From Arthrobacter psychrolactophilus (GTDB taxonomy: Bacteria > Actinomycetota > Actinomycetes > Actinomycetales > Micrococcaceae): a stretch of DNA of 64,000 nt. A program made the position numbers and the translations under genes. This document shows positions 26,961-35,634 of the stretch, piece by piece. Within the stretch, counting starts at the first letter, position 1, and the number at the start of each line of letters is the position of its first letter. The notes under the pieces are model-generated. The model ran no database searches. It had not been told where the DNA came from and saw only the letters and a program-made list of their open reading frames with translations. The stretch covers positions 62,001-126,000 of the forward strand of contig NZ_QJVC01000004.1 in the NCBI RefSeq assembly GCF_003219795.1, in the 5' to 3' direction.

Positions 26961-28259
26961 CTAGCTGGCTGCTTCGACAGCTTGCTGTGCGGTGGTCAGA
27001 GCCGCCTTGATGTCTTCCTTGGTGACAGTTCCACCCGAGGCGATCGTGGCGAACATCTGGTTCATGGCCTTACCAACGGTGCTCTCGAACTGATCTTCAG
27101 CAGGTACGAGGGGCAGCGGGCGAGACTTGTTTTCGTAGATATCGGAGAAGGTCTTCGCCAGTTCTGCATCATCCGTGAAGCTGGGGGTGACTCCGGCCAG
27201 GACGGGCAGTGCGGCGAACGGCTTGTCGAGTGCAGCCTGGGTGGTTTCGCTCGTCATGAACTTCACGAATTCCAGTGCACCGTCCTTGTTCTTCGTGTTC
27301 TTGAAGATGGACATGTTGATACCGGCAACCATGGTGGCTACTTCAGTGCCGCCCTTGGGTGAGGGGAAAGCGACGACACCGAACTCGTCATCTTTCATAC
27401 CCTGAGAGCTGATGGAGCTATTGGCGTTGCTCTGGGTCAGCATCATGGCCACCTTGCCATTGGCAAAGTCATTGACGGCCCGGGTTGCGTTGTCGTACTG
27501 AGCATTTCCGGGGTCAACAACCTTGTCCGTCTGCATGAGGTCAAGGTAGCGGGAGATGCCGTCGATGATGCCATCTTCGGTGAAGGTGGGTTTACCTTCA
27601 GCATCAAAGAAATCAGCGCCGTTCTGGGCTGCGTTAATGAAGGCGAAGTGTGAATTCTCGGTGTAGCTGCCGGCGGCAAGGGCGAAGCCGTGCTTGTCAC
27701 CAGTGGTCAGCTTCTTGGCAGCGGCCACCATGTCTTCCCAGGTGGTGGGCGGCGTCAGGCCGGCATCCTTGAACATGGCCTTGTTGTAGTACAAGCCGTA
27801 GGCCAAACCGTAGAGAGGTACGGAGGTGGGGTCTTCTCCGGGGACTCCACCGGTGTCCATGGCCGTCTTGACGAACTTATCCTTGCCGCCGATGGCATCC
27901 AGTGCCGCAGAGTCGAAGGGCAGGAAGGCGCCCGTGGACTGCAGTGAAGCGGCCCAGGTGTTGCCGATGTTGAGCACGTCAGGTGCCTGACCGGAGGTGA
28001 CTGCGGTCTGGATGCGCGTCTGCAGGTCGTTCCAACCGATGACTTCAAGGTTGACCTTGATTCCGGTTTCTTCTTCAAACTTCTTCAGCTGCGGGGTAAG
28101 AACTTCTTTGTCGTTATCCAGGCTCGTGCCTTGGTTGCTGGCCCAGTAGGTCAGGGTCTTACCAGCTGATGGATCCGACGCATCGTTTGCAGATCCGCTG
28201 CAACCGGTCAGGGCGAGTGCCGCAATGGCCGCTACCGCGGCAAGAGAACGAATTTTCAC
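26961..28259 (-). CDS. extracellular sugar-binding lipoprotein (ABC importer)
   Basis: A 432-aa family-1 solute-binding protein. The lipoprotein signal ends in 'ALTGC' with Cys20 as the lipid anchor. The mature part has typical segments such as 'FEEETGIKVNLEVIGWNDL' and 'GLTPPTTWEDMVAAAKKL'. It captures a carbohydrate outside the membrane and delivers it to the two downstream permeases. The GTG at 28259 has an AAGGAAG 8-9 nt away. Neighbouring LacI and ROK regulators and the divergent sugar-metabolism operon suggest a dedicated but unidentified sugar. Confidence 0.92.
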   Translation of the reverse strand: MKIRSLAAVAAIAALALTGCSGSANDASDPSAGKTLTYWASNQGTSLDNDKEVLTPQLKKFEEETGIKVNLEVIGWNDLQTRIQTAVTSGQAPDVLNIGNTWAASLQSTGAFLPFDSAALDAIGGKDKFVKTAMDTGGVPGEDPTSVPLYGLAYGLYYNKAMFKDAGLTPPTTWEDMVAAAKKLTTGDKHGFALAAGSYTENSHFAFINAAQNGADFFDAEGKPTFTEDGIIDGISRYLDLMQTDKVVDPGNAQYDNATRAVNDFANGKVAMMLTQSNANSSISSQGMKDDEFGVVAFPSPKGGTEVATMVAGINMSIFKNTKNKDGALEFVKFMTSETTQAALDKPFAALPVLAGVTPSFTDDAELAKTFSDIYENKSRPLPLVPAEDQFESTVGKAMNQMFATIASGGTVTKEDIKAALTTAQQAVEAAS

Positions 28260-28559
28260 TTCAATGACTTCCTTGTCTGAGGGGTTAGCCTGGAAAATCT
28301 TCAGGTCTTAGATGTGGCGCAGGCCACACCCAAGGGCGTGAGTCCAAACCTAGACGAAACTTATGCCGAGCGTCAATCAAAAGTAAGAAAGTTATGAAAA
28401 ACTTATTGATTCGTGACCGTCGGATCCTCAGAATAGGAGATTTAGACCGAACGATAATTGGGCTCAGATGGCGAGAATTCCGCGACTTTCCGCGGCATGG
28501 AGGCACTCCTGAACGGAAGATGGTCGTTACTGAACCGGTTAACTTAGGCTTCGAGGACT
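28260..28559. other. 300-bp gap upstream of the sugar-binding gene
   Basis: No gene seen. On the minus strand it contains the promoter candidate at 28347-28376, a long AT-rich stretch (28370-28420) and a small palindrome AACCGGTT at 28533-28540 (extended TGAACCGGTTAA with mismatches) that resembles a LacI-family half-site pair. The stop of the LacI gene is at its upper edge. Confidence 0.5.
28347..28376 (-). promoter_or_regulatory. sigma-A-type promoter candidate for the sugar importer operon
   Basis: On the minus strand TTGACG (28371-28376), an 18-bp spacer and TAGGTT (28347-28352). This places a transcription start about 80 nt before the binding-protein GTG. The AT-rich upstream DNA could act as an UP-like element. 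Confidence 0.4.
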
Positions 28560-29615
28560 TTACTGATTCGGGTGCCGTCGAACCACGCCGAGACTAGCCC
28601 TCTGCCGCAGCCCGGCGGATTGCATCCGCACATTGTGAGGCTCGTGCCCTTGAACAATATCCAGCAATAGCGAAGCCGATTGCCGACCAAGTTCGGCGAT
28701 GTCACGCTGAAGCGCCGCCACAGGTGGTGAACTGAATTGACACATGATCGAGTCATCCCAACTGACCACGGACACCTGCTCGGGCACCGAAAGTCCCAGC
28801 TTTTTCAGGGCGGACAAGCCCCCGACGGCCATGAGATCGTTGCCATAAACAAGCGCCGTGGGGAAGTCCCGTGCCGCAGGTTCCAGGCCGGCCAGGAGCG
28901 CAATCGTAGCCATTTCACCGTCGGCCGCCGTGTAGTCCGAGGCCACGACAACCATCGAGATCCCCAGTGAACTCGCATGCTTTTCGACGGCGGAACTTCT
29001 GGCGCGTTCATGCTCCAGCTGAGCTAACCCCGAGATGTAAGCGATCCGGCGATGCCCTCGCTCCGACAAGGCCTCCACTACCGTCAAGGCATCCCCCGAC
29101 TGATCCACTGACGTTGCCGCACTTCTCGCCGTCGCCCCATGGGCGCCTCCCACCCAGACGCAGGGCAGAGCCAGCTCGGTCAGCAACGGGGCTCGTGGAT
29201 CATTGCGACATTCATCAAAGAGGAGGACACCGTCAACGCGACCCTCACCCGACCAGCGTCGATAAACTCCAAGATCACGCCGTTCGGCACCAGTCTCCGG
29301 AGCGACGATGCGCAACATCAGGTTCTGCTCTCGCTCACCAAGAATGGCCTCGATGCCAGCCAAAACACTCATGTAGAACGGCTCGGAACCTACATCAGCC
29401 GGATCTCGCAACAGGACAATTCCCACGGCTTCGCTGCGCGATTGCGACAGGGCCCTGGCGCTTGAATTGGGGTACCAGCCCAGCTCCGCGGCCAGCGAGA
29501 GAACCTTTGCGCGCGTTTCCTCACTGACGCCACTGCGGCCATTGAGCGCATACGAAACCGACGCCTTAGACATACCCAATTGCTGCGCCAAGGAAGCGAT
29601 AGTCACGTTGGCCAT
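28560..29615 (-). CDS. LacI-family transcriptional regulator
   Basis: A 351-aa regulator. The N-terminal LacI helix-turn-helix and hinge are seen in 'TIASLAQQLGMSKASVSYAL' (4-23) and the following 'NGRSGVSEETRAKVLSLA'. A periplasmic-binding-like sugar domain follows, with 'VGIVLLRDPADVGSEPF' and 'DLMAVGGLSALKKLG'. It presumably senses the sugar carried by the importer whose genes lie just downstream. It begins 8 nt after the ROK gene on the same strand, so both regulators are co-transcribed, an uncommon tandem. Confidence 0.93.
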   Translation of the reverse strand: MANVTIASLAQQLGMSKASVSYALNGRSGVSEETRAKVLSLAAELGWYPNSSARALSQSRSEAVGIVLLRDPADVGSEPFYMSVLAGIEAILGEREQNLMLRIVAPETGAERRDLGVYRRWSGEGRVDGVLLFDECRNDPRAPLLTELALPCVWVGGAHGATARSAATSVDQSGDALTVVEALSERGHRRIAYISGLAQLEHERARSSAVEKHASSLGISMVVVASDYTAADGEMATIALLAGLEPAARDFPTALVYGNDLMAVGGLSALKKLGLSVPEQVSVVSWDDSIMCQFSSPPVAALQRDIAELGRQSASLLLDIVQGHEPHNVRMQSAGLRQRASLGVVRRHPNQ

Positions 29616-29623
29616 ATGAATCC

Positions 29624-30871
29624 CTAGGGCTGTTGCTGCACGAGGTGCTCGACACTGGCCGGGGAGAGAACGTGGTCGATCACCATGTGCCCGGCTCCCA
29701 GAACGCCAGCGTGTCCACCTGCCATGGATTGCACGATGCGCAGCCTCGCCGTGGCCAGGGGAAGCGAGCGCTGGTAAACAATCTCGCGCACGCCAGCCAT
29801 TAAGTATTCTCCCGCCGACGACAACCCACCACCGATAACAATGACCGAGGGGTTGAGCAGGTTCACGCTCGCGGCCAGGACGTCGCCAACGTCGCGGCCA
29901 GCCTGTCGCATCGCGGCAATTGCGGCCAGATTCCCGCGCCTGGCCAATTCCAAAACGTCATCACCGCTCGTCGCGGGAACCCCCGCCGCGGCCAGCGTCG
30001 CCGCCACCGCCGGCCCCGACGCCATGGCTTCGAGGCAACCAATATTGCCGCAGCGACACATGACATCTCCGCCGCGAGGAACCCGCACATGGCCAATATC
30101 TCCGGCCGTTCCATCGGCGCCACGCTGCAGCAGCCCCCCGCTGATGATGCCGGCACCAATACCCGTGGCAACCTTGATAAACAGCAGATTTTCGACGTCG
30201 GGCCAGTGCGAGGCACGCTCCCCCAGCGCCATGATGTTGACGTCGTTATCGACCAAAACATCCACATCAAAGCGATTCTGCACATAGGCAGGAACGTCGA
30301 ATCCATCCCAGCCTGGCATGATCGGCGGGCTCGCGGGCTTACCCGAGGAGTGCTCCACAGGCCCCGGAAGGCCAATGCCGACGCCCACCAGTTCGCGCGC
30401 GTGACGCCCGGCCCTAGCAATCACTTGATCGCTGAGCTCAAGCATTTGATCCAGAACGGGAATGGGTCCGGTCGCAATGTCAATGACTTCCCGGATCTCG
30501 CTCAGCACGGTTCCGCGCAGGTCCAGCAGCGCCACGAGGATGTGTGTGGCGCCCACGTCGACCGCCAGGATGATGCGGGCAGAGGGCTGAAAGGCAAAGC
30601 GCGACGGCGGACGCCCCCCTGAGGAGATGGCCTCACCTGCCGGGCCAATCAGTCCCGCAGCGGTGAGGGCGTCTATACGGGCCGCAACGGTTGAGCGGGC
30701 GAGCCCGGTAATGCTGGCGAGTTCCGCTCGAGTCCGGGCGTGACCATCACGCAAAAGTTGAAAAACGTCCCCAGCACGGGATTGCCCGTAGGACGGTGCA
30801 GTGGTTTCTTGACTATCTGCACCGCCTGGCGACTCTCGACGCGATACGGGCACTACTGGTGACTTTGACAT
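29624..30871 (-). CDS. ROK-family transcriptional regulator
   Basis: A 415-aa protein with an N-terminal winged helix ('HARTRAELASITGLARSTVA') and a C-terminal ROK domain. The ROK zinc motif is intact in 'CRCGNIGCLEAMASG', and the ATP/sugar loop is seen in 'AVDVGATHILVALLDL'. It could be a repressor of the NagC/XylR type. The ATG at 30871 has no Shine-Dalgarno sequence and is preceded by AT-rich DNA (TATCTATTGT on the minus strand), which fits a leaderless mRNA. It is divergent from the sugar-metabolism operon and shares a 138-bp promoter gap with it. Confidence 0.92.
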   Translation of the reverse strand: MSKSPVVPVSRRESPGGADSQETTAPSYGQSRAGDVFQLLRDGHARTRAELASITGLARSTVAARIDALTAAGLIGPAGEAISSGGRPPSRFAFQPSARIILAVDVGATHILVALLDLRGTVLSEIREVIDIATGPIPVLDQMLELSDQVIARAGRHARELVGVGIGLPGPVEHSSGKPASPPIMPGWDGFDVPAYVQNRFDVDVLVDNDVNIMALGERASHWPDVENLLFIKVATGIGAGIISGGLLQRGADGTAGDIGHVRVPRGGDVMCRCGNIGCLEAMASGPAVAATLAAAGVPATSGDDVLELARRGNLAAIAAMRQAGRDVGDVLAASVNLLNPSVIVIGGGLSSAGEYLMAGVREIVYQRSLPLATARLRIVQSMAGGHAGVLGAGHMVIDHVLSPASVEHLVQQQP

Positions 30872-30933
30872 TCACAATAGATAACACAAGGACTTCCAAC
30901 TGTCACAATTATTTGGATTGCGAAGTAAATGCA

Positions 30934-30961
30934 AACTTTTGCTTGACCATCGTCAAAAGTT
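30934..30961. promoter_or_regulatory. operator candidate before the sugar-metabolism operon
   Basis: Inverted repeat AACTTTTG (30934-30941) and CAAAAGTT (30954-30961) with a 12-nt spacer, which itself contains TTGA and TCAA. It lies between the divergent ROK gene and the isomerase gene and is a likely site for the ROK or LacI regulator. Confidence 0.5.
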
Positions 30962-31009
30962 CCCATAAGTTGATCTGGAACACACATTCATGCCTTTCAG
31001 GAGTTCCCA

Positions 31010-31744
31010 ATGACGTATTCTCTGCAGCTGTACACCGTTCGCAAGCCCCTTGAAGAAGATCTTCCCGGCACGATCGCTCGTGTGGCGGAACTGGGCTTCA
31101 CCAAGGTTGAGCCTTACAACTTCGTCGCCACCGCCGATGCCCTTGCCGCAGCCTTTGCCGAGCATGGCATCACGGCTCCTTCCGGCCACGCACCTCTCCT
31201 CAAGGATGACCAGGACGAGATCTTCGCCGCTGCCAACAAGCTGGGCATCACCACCGTCATCGACCCCTTCATCCCTGCCGAGCAGTGGCAGAGCGCCGAG
31301 GACATCCAGAAAATCGCCGCCGGCCTGAACGCCGCAGCGAAGAAGGGGGCCGAATATGGCGTCCGCGTGGGTTACCACAACCACCAGTGGGAGCTCGAGT
31401 CCAAGATCAACGGCACTACGGCCTTGGAGTACTTTGAAACTTTGCTGGATCCCGAGCTCGTGCTCGAGGTCGACACCTACTGGGTGTCCGTTGGTGGCGC
31501 CAACGCCGTTGACGTCCTGACCAGCCTGGGTGACCGCGTGAAGTTCATCCACATCAAGGACGGCCCGCTGACCACCGACAACCTGGCGCAGCTGCCCGCC
31601 GGCCAGGGCCAGGTCCCCGTCTGGGACGTCATCGAAGCCGCCAAGTCGCTGGAAGTTGGCGTCGTGGAATTTGATGACTACGCCGGCGACATCTTCGACG
31701 GCATCGCAGAAAGCCTCGCCTTCTTGAACCGCGGAAAGGCCTGA
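31010..31744 (+). CDS. sugar phosphate isomerase/epimerase (TIM barrel)
   Basis: A 244-aa xylose-isomerase-like TIM-barrel protein (AP endonuclease 2 fold, as in IolE/IolI-type enzymes). Recognisable are the N-terminal 'SLQLYTVRKPLEED', the metal-ligand regions 'VGYHNHQWELE' and 'EVDTYWVSVGG', and 'VKFIHIKDGP'. It probably isomerises or epimerises a keto-sugar intermediate. A clean AGGAG precedes the ATG. It leads a four-gene operon with two Gfo/Idh/MocA dehydrogenases and a second isomerase, spaced by 5, 13 and 3 nt. Confidence 0.9.
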   Translation: MTYSLQLYTVRKPLEEDLPGTIARVAELGFTKVEPYNFVATADALAAAFAEHGITAPSGHAPLLKDDQDEIFAAANKLGITTVIDPFIPAEQWQSAEDIQKIAAGLNAAAKKGAEYGVRVGYHNHQWELESKINGTTALEYFETLLDPELVLEVDTYWVSVGGANAVDVLTSLGDRVKFIHIKDGPLTTDNLAQLPAGQGQVPVWDVIEAAKSLEVGVVEFDDYAGDIFDGIAESLAFLNRGKA

Positions 31745-31749
31745 TCACC

Positions 31750-32856
31750 ATGGCAAAGACTGGACCCGTAGGCGTCGCTTTCATCGGCGCAGGCAATATC
31801 AGCAAGCAGTACCTGGACAACCTCACCAAGTTCCCCGATGTGAAGGTACTTGTCATCGCGGACCTCTTTGAGGACGCCGCCGCCGCGCGCGCCGCGGAAT
31901 ACGGTGTGGAAATTTCCGGTGGCGTTGACGTTGCGCTGAACCACCCCGATGTTGAAATCATCGTAAACCTCACCATCCCGGCCGCCCATGTTGAGGTTGC
32001 CACGGCAGCCGTCAAGGCTGGCAAGCATGTGTGGACCGAAAAGCCGTTCTCGCTTGACCGCGAAAGTGGACTGGGGCTTTTGAAGGAAGCTCAGGCCGCA
32101 GGCGTTCGCTTGGGCTGCGCGCCCGACACCTTCCTCGGAGCCGGCTTGCAGACGGCCCGCCGTCTGATCAACTCTGGCGCCATCGGCACCCCGTTGACAG
32201 CATTGACCATGTTCCAGTCCCCCGGACCGGAATCCTGGCACCCGAACCCGGCGTTCCTGTTCCAGCAGGGTGCCGGTCCGCTCTTCGACATGGCGCCCTA
32301 CTACCTGACCGCATTGGTCCAGACCTTTGGCCCCATCGCAAAGGTCGCCGCCGTCGGAAATACCGCTTTCCCCTCCCGCACCATCGGCTCGGGCCCGAAG
32401 GAAGGCGAGGTATTCGACGTCGAGGTTCCCACCCATGTCAGCGCCATCGCCCAGTTTGAATCCGGCGCGTCCTCGCACAGCGTCTACAGCTTCGAATCTC
32501 CCAAGGCTCGCACGGGCTTCGTGGAAATCACGGGCACCGAGGGCACCATCTCCTTGCCTGATCCGAACAACTTCGACGGCGATATCCAGCTGTGCAAGCG
32601 TGGCGAAGAGGACTGGACCACCATCCCGTCCGAAGGCCCAGCAGATGGCCGCGGCCTAGGCGTGCTCGACATGGCCCGCTCCATCCGCGCCGGAGTTCCG
32701 CACCGTGCCGCGGGCGAACTGGCCTATCACGTCCTGGATGCCATGGTGTCCATCGCCGAGTCCGTTGACAGCGGCGAATTTGTGTCGGTCGCCAGCACGG
32801 CCACGGCTTCCGAGCCCGTGCCGGTGGACTGGAACCCCGCCGCAGCAACCCTTTAG
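31750..32856 (+). CDS. Gfo/Idh/MocA-family oxidoreductase
   Basis: A 368-aa NAD(P)-dependent oxidoreductase. The Rossmann motif is 'GVAFIGAGNISKQYL' near the N-terminus, followed by the family hallmark 'VWTEKPFSLDRESG' and a C-terminal alpha/beta domain. Enzymes of this kind oxidise a sugar or inositol hydroxyl to a ketone or the reverse. Together with the neighbouring isomerase it suggests oxidation-isomerisation chemistry on a cyclic sugar. It is second in the operon, 5 nt after the isomerase. Confidence 0.92.
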   Translation: MAKTGPVGVAFIGAGNISKQYLDNLTKFPDVKVLVIADLFEDAAAARAAEYGVEISGGVDVALNHPDVEIIVNLTIPAAHVEVATAAVKAGKHVWTEKPFSLDRESGLGLLKEAQAAGVRLGCAPDTFLGAGLQTARRLINSGAIGTPLTALTMFQSPGPESWHPNPAFLFQQGAGPLFDMAPYYLTALVQTFGPIAKVAAVGNTAFPSRTIGSGPKEGEVFDVEVPTHVSAIAQFESGASSHSVYSFESPKARTGFVEITGTEGTISLPDPNNFDGDIQLCKRGEEDWTTIPSEGPADGRGLGVLDMARSIRAGVPHRAAGELAYHVLDAMVSIAESVDSGEFVSVASTATASEPVPVDWNPAAATL

Positions 32857-32869
32857 GAATCCCACGACT

Positions 32870-34045
32870 ATGACCTCCCCTCAAGCATCCCCCGCCCGCC
32901 CCTTGGGTGTGGCCGCCATTGGCTACGCCTTCATGGGGCAAGCCCACTCCAACGCTTGGCGCACGGTAGCCAGCCACTTCGACGTTCCCGACTTTGAACA
33001 AAAAGTTCTCGTTGGCCGGGACGCCGTTGCGGTGGCTGCTGCCGCCAAGAAGTACGGCTGGAGCGAATCTGCCACGGATTGGCGGGAGGTCATAACGCGG
33101 GACGATATCGACATCATCGATATTTGTGCCCCGGGCTGGCTCCACGCTGAAATTGCGACGGCGGCCCTCGCCGCCGGCAAGCACGTCCTGGTGGAGAAGC
33201 CACTTGCCAATACCGTTGCCGAATCCGAGGCGATGGTGGCCGCGGCACAGGCGGCACGCAGTGTTGGCGTGCGCTCCATGGTCGGCTTTAACTACCGTCG
33301 CGTACCGGCCCTGGCCTTGGCTCGCAAACTCATCGCCGCTGGTGAGTTGGGCACTGTCCGTCAGGTCCGCGCGTCGTACTTACAAGACTGGCTAGCCGAC
33401 GCTGAGTCACCCATGACCTGGCGCCTACGTAAGGAAACGGCCGGATCTGGCGCGCTGGGCGATATTGCCTCGCACGCGATTGACCAGATTCAGTATCTGC
33501 TCGACGACACCGTCACCGAAGTTTCCGGCAAGCTGCATACCTTCGTCTCCGAGCGTCCCGGCCCTGATGGGCTGGAGCCTGTGACGGTCGACGACGCCGC
33601 ATGGGCAACCCTGACGACGGCCGGTGGCGCCATCGCCAGCGTTGACGTTTCACGCGTGGCGCTGGGGCAAAAGAACGCCCTGACCATTGAGGTTTATGGC
33701 ACGGCTGGGTCATTAAAGTTCAATCTGGAAAACCCGAATGAACTGTTCTTCCTCAACGGCACGGAGCCCATTGAGGTCCAGGGCTTCCGGCGCATCCTCG
33801 TCACGGAACCCGAACACCCGTACATTTCAGGGTGGTGGCCGCAGGGACATGTGATTGGCTGGGAGCATAGCTTCACCCACCAGATTCGCGACTTCCTCAA
33901 CCACATCGCCACGGGAACCGACCCCTCACCCTCCTTCGAGGAAGGGTTCGGCGTCCAGCAGGTCTTGGCAGCTGTCGAGGCCTCCGCGGCCGCCAACGGC
34001 ATCACCGTCACCATTCCCTCCCTCCTCCCCACGTCAAAGGACTAA
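32870..34045 (+). CDS. Gfo/Idh/MocA-family oxidoreductase
   Basis: A 391-aa paralogue of the preceding enzyme. It shows 'AAIGYAFMGQAHSNAWR' at the N-terminus, 'VLVEKPLANTVAESE', and 'GFNYRRVPALALARKLI' with the conserved Tyr-Arg region. The ATG at 32870, with AGGAA upstream, is preferred to a longer frame that overlaps the previous gene. The two dehydrogenases differ enough that they probably act on different intermediates, for example oxidation of the glycoside and re-reduction of the keto-sugar. Confidence 0.92.
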   Translation: MTSPQASPARPLGVAAIGYAFMGQAHSNAWRTVASHFDVPDFEQKVLVGRDAVAVAAAAKKYGWSESATDWREVITRDDIDIIDICAPGWLHAEIATAALAAGKHVLVEKPLANTVAESEAMVAAAQAARSVGVRSMVGFNYRRVPALALARKLIAAGELGTVRQVRASYLQDWLADAESPMTWRLRKETAGSGALGDIASHAIDQIQYLLDDTVTEVSGKLHTFVSERPGPDGLEPVTVDDAAWATLTTAGGAIASVDVSRVALGQKNALTIEVYGTAGSLKFNLENPNELFFLNGTEPIEVQGFRRILVTEPEHPYISGWWPQGHVIGWEHSFTHQIRDFLNHIATGTDPSPSFEEGFGVQQVLAAVEASAAANGITVTIPSLLPTSKD

Positions 34046-34048
34046 CTC

Positions 34049-35050
34049 ATGGCACGCCCGTACACGTTATTCACCGGCCAGTGGGCCGATCTGCCCTTCG
34101 AAGAAGTCGCGAGGCTCGCCTCCGAGTGGGGCTATGATGGCCTGGAAATCGCCTGCTCCGGCGACCACCTGGATCCCTGGCGCTGGGACGAGCCCGGCTA
34201 TGTCGAGGGTAAGCTCGCACTCTTAGAGCGCTACAACCTCAAGGTCTGGGCCATTTCCAACCACCTCAAGGGCCAAGCAGTCTGCGATGACCCCATCGAC
34301 TTCCGCCACGAGGCCATCGTTGGCACCAAGGTGTGGGGCGACGGGGATCCCGAGGGCGTACGCCAGCGTGCCGCAGAGGAAATGAAGCTGACGGCTCGTT
34401 TGGCGCAGGCACTCGGGGTGAAGACCGTGGTGGGTTTCACGGGTTCCGCCATCTGGCAGTACGTTGCCATGTTCCCGCCGGTTCCCCAGTCCGTCATCGA
34501 TGCGGGCTACCAAGACTTCGCCGACCGCTGGAACCCCATCCTCGATGTCTTTGACGAGTGCGGCGTGCGTTTCGCTCACGAGGTTCACCCCTCCGAAATC
34601 GCCTACGACTACTGGACCACGGTGCGCACACTTGAAGCCATCGGCCACCGCCCGGCGTTTGGCCTGAACTGGGATCCGTCCCACTTCATGTGGCAGGGCA
34701 TCGACCCGGTCTCGTTCATCTGGGACTTCAAGGATCGCATTTACCATGTGGATTGCAAGGACACGAAGCTGCGCCCCACCGGCCGGAACACGGTCATGGG
34801 ATCGCACCTGGCCTGGGGCGATCCGCGCCGCGGCTGGGACTTTGTCTCCGCAGGCCGTGGAGATGTGCCCTGGGAATCCTCGTTCCGCGCACTGACGGCC
34901 ATTGGTTACGATGGCCCCATCTCCGTGGAATGGGAAGACGCCGGCATGGACCGTCTCCAAGGCGCGCCCGAGGCTCTCGCAGCGTTGAAGAAGTTCGATT
35001 TTGCCCCCTCGGAGCTCTCCTTCGACGCCGCATTCAGCAACCAGGGCTAG
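34049..35050 (+). CDS. sugar phosphate isomerase/epimerase
   Basis: A 333-aa TIM-barrel protein of the same superfamily as the first gene of the operon but longer. It opens '[20 protein letters not shown]', contains '[16 protein letters not shown]', '[17 protein letters not shown]' (metal Glu/His region), '[12 protein letters not shown]' and '[10 protein letters not shown]'. In related clusters such proteins are keto-glycoside hydrolases/epimerases. It starts 3 nt after the preceding stop, so is the last gene of the operon, followed by a complex inverted repeat at 35067-35150. Confidence 0.9.
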   Translation: MARPYTLFTGQWADLPFEEVARLASEWGYDGLEIACSGDHLDPWRWDEPGYVEGKLALLERYNLKVWAISNHLKGQAVCDDPIDFRHEAIVGTKVWGDGDPEGVRQRAAEEMKLTARLAQALGVKTVVGFTGSAIWQYVAMFPPVPQSVIDAGYQDFADRWNPILDVFDECGVRFAHEVHPSEIAYDYWTTVRTLEAIGHRPAFGLNWDPSHFMWQGIDPVSFIWDFKDRIYHVDCKDTKLRPTGRNTVMGSHLAWGDPRRGWDFVSAGRGDVPWESSFRALTAIGYDGPISVEWEDAGMDRLQGAPEALAALKKFDFAPSELSFDAAFSNQG

Positions 35051-35066
35051 CACTTCGCCCTCCATT

Positions 35067-35150
35067 CGCCGGGGTCAGACCCGGAGCCGCAGTTTCAGAC
35101 GTAGCGCTACGTCTGCCACTGCGGCTCTTCGTCTGACGCGGCGCCCGGCG
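35067..35150. repeat. multi-stem imperfect palindrome downstream of the sugar operon
   Basis: Centred on GTAGC/GCTAC at 35105/35106. Moving outward it pairs 10 bp (CAGACGTAGC), 2 mismatches, 10 bp (GAGCCGCAGT), an internal loop, 6 bp (TCAGAC) and about 7 bp (CGCCGGG). It ends 16 nt before the S4-domain gene. It could be a terminator or a regulatory leader; no U-run. Confidence 0.65.
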
Positions 35151-35166
35151 CTAGAGTAGATGCACT

Positions 35167-35547
35167 ATGAGCATTCCGAAGAACTCACCCGCGGCGGTCC
35201 GCGTCGATGCCTGGCTGTGGTCCATCCGCGCCTACAAAACCCGCTCGATGGCGACGGCCGCCTGCCGCGCAGGCCACGTGAAACTCAACGATGCCAACGT
35301 CAAGGCCTCTCAAATTGTCATCCCGGGCGATATGCTCCGCGTCCGGCAGCCCGGTTACGACCGAATTTTGGAGGTCCGCGCGCTCATCAACAAACGCGTC
35401 GGTGCCGAGGCAGCCAGCCATTGCTTCACCGACCACACTCCCCCGCGCCCCGTCCTCCCCGCGTTGGGTCTGCCGCAGCGTGACCGCGGCACCGGCCGTC
35501 CTACCAAAAAGGACCGCCGCGATATGGACAGACTGCGCGGCGAGTAG
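35167..35547 (+). CDS. S4-domain RNA-binding protein (Hsp15/HslR-like)
   Basis: A 126-aa protein. The S4 domain occupies about 11-75, with 'VRVDAWLWSIRAYKTRSMA' and 'RAGHVKLNDANVKASQIV'. A basic C-terminal tail 'GRPTKKDRRDMDRLRG' follows. Hsp15 homologues bind free 50S subunits carrying stalled nascent chains and help recycling. It is monocistronic, without an evident Shine-Dalgarno sequence close to the ATG, and ends at a perfect palindrome. Confidence 0.88.
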   Translation: MSIPKNSPAAVRVDAWLWSIRAYKTRSMATAACRAGHVKLNDANVKASQIVIPGDMLRVRQPGYDRILEVRALINKRVGAEAASHCFTDHTPPRPVLPALGLPQRDRGTGRPTKKDRRDMDRLRGE

Positions 35548-35576
35548 CCCTCGCGGCGCAGCCCTCCGCTTAAACT

Positions 35577-35618
35577 CACGTGCCGCCGTCGTTCTTTAAA
35601 GAACGACGGCGGCACGTG
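35577..35618. terminator. perfect 42-bp palindrome between convergent genes (class II)
   Basis: A perfect palindrome with no loop, 21 bp each side of AAA/TTT at its centre, containing GCCGTCGTTCTTT. It separates the S4-domain gene and the convergent ABC ATPase gene and could end both transcripts. The half-site GCCGTCGT(A/T)CTTTAA recurs unpaired near 16179 and 43404. Confidence 0.75.
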
Positions 35619-35634
35619 CCTTTAACTTCTTCCC

